From positions 27,451,652-27,515,651 of the forward strand of contig NC_060886.1 in NCBI RefSeq assembly GCF_014805685.1: a stretch of 64,000 bases of DNA, given 5' to 3'. Shown here in pieces: positions 55,951-64,000 of the stretch (positions within the stretch are counted from its first letter, which is position 1; every line of letters begins with the position of its first letter). Below the pieces are notes generated by a model that saw only the letters and a program-made list of their open reading frames with translations, ran no database searches and was not told the DNA's origin. The translations under genes and the position numbers were made by a program. The DNA is from Silurus meridionalis (lineage: Eukaryota > Chordata > Actinopteri > Siluriformes > Siluridae).

Positions 55951-56443
55951 CGAGTTAAACATGCTCCTGAGGCTCCAGTGACCACTGTTCCTGCCCCTCT
56001 CCTCCGTGGATCTTCACACTTCTGTGCAGCTCGGGACGGTCTCTCATCAACACCTTGGGTGGTTCCATGTAATTCCGGAGTAGAACGGTGCTTTTGAGGA
56101 CGGATTGGACTGTAGTTGGTGTCAGCGGTCTGCTGCACTGACTGGAGTGCAGTTTGCTTCTGATCATCATCACTGTACCCGCAACTTTGCATATATGCTT
56201 CAAATGGACATTTGGTGCAACCCAGATGAGGATGGGTTCCCTCTTGAGTCTGGTTCCTCTCAAGGTTTCTTCCTTTGCCATCTCGGGGAGTTTTTCCTTG
56301 CCACAGTTGCTCATCGGGGACAAACATACTTACAAAGAACATATTTACATTTAATCACCACATTATCCGTGTAAAGCTGCTTTGAGACAATGTTCATTGT
56401 TAAAAGCGCTATACAAATAAAAATAAATTGAATTGAATTGAAT

Positions 56444-56541
56444 AGTGTCGCTCATTAATAAAGAAAAAATGCTTCTTATCCGATTGGACTAATGAGTAGA
56501 AAAGTGCCCCAAATATAATTACTAAATATAGATATTGTTGT

Positions 56542-56590
<49 letters not shown>
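56444..56590. repeat. Right part of the duplicated segment, with (TG)n
   Basis: agtgtcgctcattaataaag continues the sequence interrupted at 51559 and matches 50580-50760 apart from an internal loss; (TG)n at 56538-56590. Confidence 0.8.
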
Positions 56591-56594
<4 letters not shown>

Positions 56595-56662
56595 GTTGTT
56601 AATGTTGTGTCCTTGTAGGTCTGGACTTCACTCACAGATACTGAAGAAGCTTTAACTGAATA

Positions 56663-56848
56663 TTAAACTTGTGCTGGTTTCTCCTCCACAGCTGGAACTT
56701 GAGCTGCAGCTGGTTTCTTCTCCACAGCTGGAACTTGAGCTGGATGTGGGTGGACTCTGGATGTGGTGGTTCCTCTCAGTCTCGCGCTCCTTACGAGATT
56801 AAAGTGTTGATGGAGCTGTAACACAACAGAGACACTGCTCTTACACAC
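56663..56848 (-). CDS. Possible terminal exon with AQVPAVE repeat
   Basis: Minus-strand open frame ending in TAA at 56663-56665. The C-terminus contains two copies of AQVPAVE(K/E)KPA, separated by AA, from a roughly 36-base direct repeat. An acceptor-like gttgtgttacag lies before 56815, so it may be a last exon beginning LHQHFNLVRSARLRG. It could belong to the gene whose end lies at 47674, but the internal stop argues against that. Unrecognised. Confidence 0.3.
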   Translation of the reverse strand: MCKSSVSVVLQLHQHFNLVRSARLRGTTTSRVHPHPAQVPAVEKKPAAAQVPAVEEKPAQV

Positions 56849-56859
56849 TGCTGTTGGTC

Positions 56860-58370
56860 TTTATGCCGACATCAGCAAAATTACCCCTGATGCTGACTGA
56901 AATCCCCTCATATGACCAAACACACACTTTATATTAATAGATTACACTTTACTGCTGTTAAAAAGTTTGCCGTCCATAACTTTTTGTCTCTGTCTTGTAA
57001 CTGAAAACCTTCAGGAGAGACGTCATGTCAACACACAATTCATATCTAACAGATCTAATACAGGACTTTAGTAAAAAAAAAGTTTGGTCTAAAGGGTCTA
57101 CTATATTCTACTACTACACTGTTTGTAACATCTGGACAGTCGCACTGGACATCGTGAGGATTCAATTAAAACTGTGCAAACAAACACTAAATCTAAAAGC
57201 GGCAAATAACAGCATTTGTACACCAATGCATATGTTTTTCTTTTTTTTTCATTAAATCTGTTAACTTATCTGTTCTCAAACGTGATTTACTGCGGCTTTA
57301 CTGCGTTCAAATGCTTATTTTCATTTTTTGTATATATTTAATTTATGCAAATATCATTTCATTATTACACAAAATTTAATTCATTATATATTCTAGATGT
57401 TTATATCATAAAAAATGTTGTATAATATTTGATATAGATTTATTAAGTGTTTGTCAACTTAGCATCTGTAAAATACAATACAAATATTGATTTACACAAA
57501 TTGCTTCATCTTTCATACTCAAATAATTTTTTTGGTTTAGTGTTTTTTACAGAAAGAAGAAATCCAACATGAGTGAATGTGTTCAAGGTGAAATCCCACA
57601 TGCACTCGTCAACAAGCAGCTACTATAAACTTTAATATGTCTAAATTAAAGATTGTTAAACTCAATATGTGATTTTTGCATTCGTTTAAAGTACATTTTA
57701 TATAAATAAATAAATAAATAAATAATGAATTAGTATTTTATACAGTTATAATAAGCAAAACATCTCATTATAAAACTTTGTTTTTTATCCAATAATTGTG
57801 AAAAAATCATTAGATTAAATGATTACCAAAATAATATTTAGTTGCAATATTTATAATATTAATAATAATTATAATTAATATTTGTTTTATTATTATAGAA
57901 AAACAAATCACCCATAAAAGCCTCAAACAGGTGGAAAGGCGATCAGGACCATCGGGACCGGATTGAAGAGAAGAAAAGCGATCTGTTCCTCATTCATTGT
58001 CTAATCCTTATCATTAACATTACATTTATAGACTTGCAGGAAAAGCCGATGAATTTGACTAAAAAAAATAAAATAAAAAAATAAAAGAGCGATAAAATTT
58101 CCAGAAATGTTGCAGTAAACAGAAATGGACCTTTCGGCTAATGGTGTAGGAGACATCATCATTAGCTTCATGCTAGCCGGGTTTGCTAGCGCTGTTTTTG
58201 TGTTAACTAGTTTCTTAGAATATTTGACTAAAAACTGACCAAAAAGACAAATACATTCTATTATTCTTTATTAAGATATTTATAATTAATTTATAGCTCA
58301 CTAAATGTAGAATATTTAACCTGAGGATGAAACCTATTGAAGCTAAGATTAGTTAGCTGGCTAGTTAGCC
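56860..58370. other. No gene recognised, AT-rich
   Basis: AT-rich intergenic or intronic DNA with a short (AAAT)n at 57703-57724. The frame at 57025-57255 shows no domain. Confidence 0.5.
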
Positions 58371-58543
58371 TACCTCAGTGGTTTTCAAAGTGTGGGACTC
58401 GATGTTGCAAAGAGAATAAAACCCATAAAGTCTAGAAAGTCACCGTTGCAGGGGTCTTACAGTCGCTCCATCCCGGCAGAGGGTCTTCATCCTCCACCTG
58501 GAACACGGAGATTCTCCCGGAGCTCATTACTGATGATGCAGAG

Positions 58544-58928
58544 TAGTGATGAGTCGGTTATGAACGATTCCTTAATTCTGAACGAGTCTTTAATGTGACT
58601 CAGAAGAACGATTCGTCTCAAAGAGTCATTCTTCATTTTCTACTGGACGCGTGTGAGTAAAGCATCGCAAAATCTCCGTAGGTTATGTAGAGGAACTAAA
58701 TTACGGAAGCGCATTGCATTCACAGAGAAAAAAAAATTCACAGGAAGGAATCTCATAATTATGAGATACTAAGTCATAATTATGAGATACTAAGTCATAA
58801 TTATGAAATAAGGATCTCATAATTATGAGATAAGTTGGAGCAGTCTGTGGCAGGGGAGCGTTTTAGCGCATAACACCGGATCAGTCAGAACATGTAACAT
58901 ATATTAGTAGTCAATGTTAAAATATAAT

Positions 58929-58971
<43 letters not shown>

Positions 58972-59797
58972 GTTATTGCCCTGTATCTGTTAACTGAAGC
59001 AAGATTTACGTAACTAAATTCATTATCAGGAGGGGCAGGTCAGTGAGGAAATGTTAAGTAGCTAATTAAACTAATATAATGTTAGACTTTTATTATGATC
59101 AAACAAAACTTTATTCTTAGCGAGGTTTTCTATGTGATCTACGATGCCCGTGATGCCTTTTCTGATCAGAGAACAATCACACAGCACACAGAATGGCATA
59201 TATGTTCTTCTTTAGTTTAATGCAAATAACAGACGAGTATATATACACACACACTAAAAAAATACCTGAGCTAAATCTGTTCCTGATTGGGTAAGAAGAC
59301 AATAATAAACGGAGCTTTGTGAGCCCAGATAAAGACTTCCTGTATACCTTACATACTCACATCATAAAGACCCTAAAGACACTGAACAGATAACAGGAAT
59401 GTGTTTAGAGAACCAGTGTGAGAACCATCTTACCACTAACATATACAGTCATCAAGCTATACCATACTGATAGCTTTTACATCTCCATTGTTGCGCAATG
59501 AGGCGCTTCCGAGCAAAAAATGCAGTAACGTCAGATCCGATGTTATGTGCTAAAACACTCCCCTGCCACAGATCCCCCAACTTATCTCATAATTATGAGA
59601 TAATAAGTCATAATTACGAGATACGAAGTCATAATTATGACATACTAAATCATAATTATGAGATCCTTGCTGTGAATTTTTCTTTGTGAATGCAATGCGC
59701 TTCTGCACAAAATGACTTTAAAAAGTTCAGTTTATTTTATTGAATGAGATTCAAAGAACCGATTCAATAAAATGATCCGATCTTCCCATCACTTTTA
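58544..59797. mobile_element. Outer inverted-repeat element (gtgatg..cggttc ends)
   Basis: The left end gtgatgagtcggttatgaac and right end ccgatcttcccatcact (reverse: agtgatgggaagatcgg) are imperfect inverted repeats; both arms contain gaacgattc / gaaccgattc words. The element is interrupted by the palindromic element at 58704-59702. No coding capacity. Confidence 0.55.
58704..59702. mobile_element. Long inverted-repeat element with ataattatgagat units
   Basis: Imperfect terminal inverted repeats of about 185 bp (58704-58890 against 59510-59702). Outer parts read aagcgcattgcattcacag. Both arms then hold three to four tandem copies of a roughly 20-base unit, tcataattatgagatactaa, each itself palindromic. 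Inner arms share ggcaggggag(c/t)gttttag. The 620-bp core carries an (ATA)n microsatellite (58930-58971) and no open reading frame. Confidence 0.8.
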
Positions 59798-59799
59798 CA

Positions 59800-60051
59800 G
59801 CAACGGCGCGCTGATCCTAGAAGCTCCGCCTCTCCGGTAGCGTCCGCGTCCCTGATTAGTGCATCAATTTTCCATTACGCACCAATCAATAGACACCAAA
59901 ACAGATGTACAAGCCACAAATCCACGCCCCGTTTCCATGGAAACCAGTACACAAACAATCTCTTTTTCTGGCGACAGGACAATCAAGACTGCTTGTGGAA
60001 ATTTCTCGAAATATTTAATAAAAACACACTTTATATACAAACATTTTGAAG
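59800..60051 (+). promoter_or_regulatory. Promoter-like region of the 60052 gene
   Basis: Locally GC-rich (acggcgcgctgatcc, cgcctctccggtagcgtccg) and with a CCAAT box (accaatcaatag near 59881), 170 bases upstream of a start codon. Relative CpG richness in an AT-rich window supports a promoter. Confidence 0.5.
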
Positions 60052-63000
60052 ATGCAGGACACAAACAAGTAAGTTTCTTTCACTGTTTTTACTTTATTTA
60101 TACTGATTATTTTCCTGTAATATCACATTCCCAATGTATTATCTATGCTGTAGAATTGTCTGTGTCATGTGAATTAATCACATTTTGTTCATATTAGAGC
60201 AAAGAGAGCTGCATCAGACATGCCACCACCCAGTGCTGCTAAAAAGCCTCGACTTGATGCTGCACCTCACAAACACACAACACAATCCCTCATCACTAGT
60301 GCATTAGAAACACTGCAGGATTCCTGTGATGATGTTTTATCTCCAAACTGGATTGATGCACTACTTAAAGAAAACTGTGAACTTCCTTCTCTGACAGATG
60401 AAGAAAAATCTGTCATTTCCAGGTTTTGTGTAAACGAGGTCAGTGATTATCTTCTGTTTTATTTAGTGTGCATTCAATTCTTTAGCTGTGGATTTGAGTT
60501 TTCTCATTTTTAATAGTCAATCCATAATTCACTGGTCCTGATGTTCTGAAATTGAACAGTAGATATGATTTGTCATGTAAAATGTTTACTTCTGGTTTTG
60601 GTTTATGCAAAGTCGAGTAGTTTTCCTAAACCTAATCTACAGTCAAGTCTTAACTCCCTAATATTTGTATTACAGGGAGTGCAGAATTATTAGGCAAGTT
60701 GTATTTTTGAGGATTAATTTTATTTGAGGATTTAATTTGAACAACAACCATGTTCTCAATGAACACAAAAAACTCATTAATATCAAAGCTGAATATTTTT
60801 GGAAGTAGTTTTTAGTTTTAGCTATTTTAGGGGGATATCTGTGTGTGCAGGTGACTATTACTGTGCATAATTATTAGGCAACTTAACAAAAAACAAATTT
60901 ATACCCATTTCAATTATTTATTTTTACCAGTGAAACCAATATAACATCTCAACATTCACAAATATACATTTCTGACATTCAAAACCAAACAAAAACAAAT
61001 CAGTGACCAATATAGCCACCTTTCTTTGCAAGGACACTCAAAAGCCTGCCATCCATGGATTCTGTCAGTGTTTTGATCTGTTCACCATCAACATTGCGTG
61101 CAGCAGCAACCACAGCCTCCCAGACACTGTTCAGAGAGGTGTACTGTTTTCCCTCCTTGTAAATCGCACATTTGATGATGGACCACAGGTTCTCAATGGG
61201 GTTCAGATCAGGTGAACAAGGAGGCCATATCATTAGATTTTCTTCTTTTATACCCTTTCTTGCCAGCCACGCTGTGGAGTACTTGGACGTGTGTGATGGA
61301 GCATTGTCCTGCATGAAAATCATGTTTTTCTTGAAGGATGCAGACTTCTTCCTGTACCACTGCTTGAAGAAGGTGTCTTCCAGAAACTGGCAGTAGGACT
61401 GGGAGTTCAGCTTGACTCCATCCTCAACCCGAAAAGGCCCCACAAGCTCATCTTTGATGATACCAGCCCAAACCAGTACTCCACCTCCACCTTGCTGGCG
61501 CCTGAGTCGGACTGGAGCTCTCTGCCCTTTACCAATCCAGCCACGGGCCCATCCATCTGGCCCATCAAGACTCACTCTCATTTCATCAGTCCATAAAACC
61601 TTAGAAAATCAGTCTTGAGATATTACTTGGCCCAGTCTTGACGTTTCAGCTTGTGTGTCTTGTTCAGTGGTGGTCGACTTTCTGCCTTTCTTACCTTGGC
61701 CATGTCTCTGAGTATTGCACACCTTGTGCTTTTGGGCACTCCAGTGATGTTGCAGCTCTGAAATATGGCCAAACTGGTGGCAAGTGGCATCTTGGCGGCT
61801 GCACGCTTGACTTTTCTCAGTTCACGGGCAGTTATTTTGCGCCTTGGTTTTCCACACGCTTCTTGCGACCCTGTTGACTATTTTGAATGAAACGCTTGAT
61901 TGTTCATGGTAACAGCATGGCCAAGTGTTTTCTCCCAAAACAGCCCTTTATGCAGAGCTATTCACATCGTGTGCAAAATGAAGGCATACGGAAAGATTTA
62001 TTACTTGCTCAGCAAATATCTGCACTGGCATATGGTAAGTAGCTGATTCTCATCACAACAGTCACCAGAACAGTCATTAAACATCGTTTTTCACCTGGAC
62101 TTTTCATGTGTTTTACAGCATTCTTAATCTACTTTTAATTTCCAATGTCCATGTGATCTATGAAGCAAATTCATTATAAATTCATGTTGAATTAAATCAA
62201 TACGTATTTTTTATTTCTTCTTAATTCAAGCAAAAAGTGTTACAGGACATCACTATTTTAGTCTTTTATTATTAGTGTGAGTAAACGCTGATAACCAGCA
62301 GCAAAGAAACTGCACTTAACTCCAGCGTTAATGACGCTGTTTATGACAAAAATGATCAGATCAGTACAATAAACATGCAATCAAATAAATCTGTTTCATA
62401 ATATACTAATAAAGGAAGTGATATAGAACCATGTGACACTGTGCTCAATACTGAATAAAGAAATTAACTTTGTGTCTTAAATTCCCTACTCATGTACTAT
62501 TCTAGAGCATTATTTACCCCTGCTACTGTCTGATACATAAACCCTTAAGTAACGTGTGCTGTTTTGCATGTGTATTTAAAATCTTGGGGTCATTTGGAGG
62601 TCATTTTCTAGGACTTCTCCTTACATAAGAGTAATAAATGGAGGTTATAAAAAGAGCAGAATGCACAGTTACAGCTCTACCTCAGTATTTCAATCATCTG
62701 CACTTGTGATTGGTTGTGACCTTTCAGTTATGATCATATTATTGTAAACATTGTTTCATTGATCTGGTTTTTTAAAAAAATATGTATTTTCTGCCAGGAG
62801 CCTCCTGGAGACATCTACAGAACCATCACCAGCACACTGAAAGCTGTACTGAAAGACAAAAATCTGACATTCCAGAAGAGCAGTTGGTATGGTGATGATC
62901 TCTGTCCTGCTGCCTGGACCTTCTCTGTGCAAGACCGTCTCCCATGTTATACGGTACTGAATGTGAAACTGCTTCAATGTGTTTAATTCTCATCTTTCTA

Positions 63001-63653
63001 GTTTTTTAAACATTAGTTTAATTGCAAACCGGCAAATGTGAGACTCATATGAGACAGTGTGTGTCCCAAATACTGCAATTTTTCCATTCTTGTTGCATAA
63101 ACTTACAATTGATGGTATTCTATTACTTCCACAAAAACACTTAATATGTCCAATTTTTTATTTATCAGAAAAAGTGTTTGGCTCATCTTGAATACTTGGC
63201 TGAAACAAACACAAACGGAGGAAACAAAGTTCAGAAACGTCTCTGTAGCAGCAATTTTCAGGCTACTTGGTAAGTTTCCTGTAAATCCTGTTTTAGAGCA
63301 TTATCCCACATTATTCTTCTGTTTATCACTCATGTTCTTTGTCCATCTCAAACAGGGCGACTTGGCCAACAAGGCCTTAAGGAGAATCTGGCAGCATCAG
63401 TCGAGGATCTGGCAAAAATCATTACTGAGTTTGGGAGACAAAAAGGTATCACTAAAGGATCAGATAAACAAGTCCTTTATCAATCTTTATCTTTATTTTC
63501 TGATTTTTAGTTCTCTATCAACAGGAAAGTGCTTCAGCAAGTCCTAATTTTATGATGGATTTTGTGTCCAGATTTGCCATGGGAGGTGCAGCTCGCTGTG
63601 GTTTATGCCACTTATGGTTAATAGATTACATTTATAATTTTGTACATAAATAA
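60052..63653 (+). CDS. Multi-exon host gene, function unknown
   Basis: Exon 1, 60052-60068 (ATG CAG GAC.., donor AA|gtaagt). Exon 2, 60198-60438, with a basic PPPSAAKKPRLD segment that could act as a nuclear signal. Exon 3, 62798-62953 (acceptor tttctgccag, donor ACG|gtactg), with SSWYGDDLCPAAWTFSV. Exon 4, 63169-63269. Exon 5, 63356-63445. Exon 6, 63511-63653, ending in TAA with AATAAA at 63653. Exons 1-3 share one frame and exons 4-6 share one frame (helical, AAIFRLLGRLGQQGLKENLA), but the 3-to-4 junction is off by one phase, so a small exon, another splice site or a one-base error is needed. Intron 2 holds a Tc1 copy. I do not recognise the protein; the helical C-terminal part could be an alpha-solenoid. 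Confidence 0.65.
60673..61906 (-). mobile_element. Tc1-type transposon, one end lost
   Basis: The terminal repeat cagggagtgcagaattatta ggcaag starts at 60673 after TA (60671-60672), and an inner repeat gtgcataattattaggcaac lies near 60872. The element is in intron 2 of the gene at 60052. The other terminus and the coding start are missing; homology stops at about 61906. Confidence 0.9.
61000..61900 (-). pseudogene. Tc1-type transposase, catalytic core intact, N-terminus broken
   Basis: The minus-strand frame is open from a TGA just upstream of VLWTDEMRVS (61600) to TAA at 61000. It shows all three catalytic positions in frame: Asp in WTDE (about 61588), Asp in FMQDNAPSH (about 61308) and Glu in NPIENLWS (about 61197), with a GWIGKGQRAP linker and C-terminal LLSVLAKKGG. 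The DNA-binding N-terminal part (61600-61900) is split by stops and shifts and its first third is missing. The protein could not bind its ends, so the copy is non-autonomous. Confidence 0.9.
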
Positions 63654-64000
63654 ATAAAATACATAATAGATCTGCACAGTGTTATTGATTGTCTCTTTAC
63701 AGTGGCGGGTCGTGCATTTTACACCCAATCATCTGCCTTCAGTCCCAATCATCCTCTTAATCACATCAATATGATGCCACAGCTGTAAAAACCATCATTA
63801 TTATACAGCATATAATACATGCAGTATAACAGAGCGCATGCAGATTCTTGTGCATTTTTCTTACATTACAGTTTTCATGGTCTTTTGAAATTAAGTCAAA
63901 TTGTGTGTTTTTGTACAGATACTACAAAGAAAATGCAAAAGTATAAATCGCTCATGACAAAACTTTACAACTGTTGTGATCTGTTTGGGTTGACCTTTAT
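63654..64000. other. 3' flank of the 60052 gene, no further gene
   Basis: After the AATAAA signals (63653-63664) there is a GT/T-containing stretch (63677-63700) that could serve as a cleavage element. No other feature is recognised to the window end. Confidence 0.5.

Larger units (their letters stand above)
51560..56443 (+). mobile_element. L2-type LINE copy 2, 5'-truncated by about 180 bp
   Basis: 4.88 kb, homologous to copy 1 from gtctgagggtttg onward. It is flanked by a 5-bp repeat tagtg (51555-51559 and 56443-56447) inside a duplicated local sequence whose uninterrupted version is at 50571-50600. The tail is aaataaattgaattgaattg. A CT microsatellite (55910-55946) lies in the 3' UTR as in copy 1. 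ORFs are broken at several places. Confidence 0.93.

Noticed and set aside
57025..57255. Plus-strand frame of 76 residues as a gene
   Set aside because: AT-rich, ends in a T run, no domain, no promoter or splice sites that fit.
58741..58840. Regularly spaced palindromic repeats, CRISPR-like at first sight
   Set aside because: The units are contiguous with no variable spacers, lie in the arms of a eukaryotic inverted-repeat element, and no cas genes exist.

Overview
This is eukaryotic, almost certainly teleost fish, genomic DNA. Repeat content argues for this: Tc1-type transposons, Tol2-type and Charlie-type hAT elements, L2 LINEs ending in (ATTGA)n or (TTGAC)n, a BEL/Pao LTR retrotransposon, a KDZ-type transposase, CACTG-ended elements, a 5S-rRNA-derived SINE, intron-bearing tRNA-Leu(CAA) copies and many dinucleotide or tetranucleotide microsatellites. 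The element families resemble those common in ostariophysan fish such as catfish or cyprinoids; the species cannot be named from sequence alone. There are no operons and no bacterial genes. The window is repeat-dominated, with only a few candidate host gene pieces.

Layout. 1-1.2 kb: the 3' part of a Tc1 element. 2.7-5.2 kb: a Tol2-type hAT derivative with a perfect 8-bp target duplication, a 272-bp MITE, and two MITEs inserted in succession at one target. 6.3-12.8 kb, minus strand: an intron-containing, decayed KDZ transposase gene whose introns hold hairpins, a TA microsatellite and LTR or hAT debris. 14.9-16.3 kb: an SGNH-like ORF behind a CCAAT/TATA promoter-like region, an L2 tail, and a perfect histone-type 3' stem-loop. 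16.3-17.6 kb: a retroviral remnant (minus) and a 5S-derived SINE (minus). 18.45-30.8 kb: two CACTG-ended elements. The first carries a broken transposase and a two-exon accessory gene and is cut by an LTR that itself holds a 5-kb L2 LINE; the second keeps only the last accessory exon.

31.9-38.4 kb: a rearranged BEL/Pao tandem array (pol C-half, LTR, gag and pol N-half, LTR, LTR) with microhomology junctions. 38.4-46.9 kb: two hAT ends and two tRNA-Leu(CAA) copies in inverted orientation, an RTE-like LINE fragment, an 867-bp mariner/pogo-like element, a local tandem duplication and a compact candidate host gene start with CRE and RFX X-box motifs. 47-51.5 kb: three terminal exons of an unrecognised host gene (minus), hAT elements, and a tRNA-Lys split in two. 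51.56-56.44 kb: a second L2 LINE carrying the same two ORF2 frameshifts as the first. 58.5-59.8 kb: nested inverted-repeat elements. 60.05-63.65 kb (plus): a multi-exon unrecognised host gene with a Tc1 copy in an intron.

The best candidates for real cellular genes are 60052-63653 (+), 47674-48067 (-), 43614-43841 (+) and, less surely, 15250-15603 (+). Most other coding capacity belongs to transposable elements and is broken. Many breaks are one-base changes in homopolymer runs, so some may be assembly errors. Coordinates were read by eye; element edges without a target duplication are approximate.
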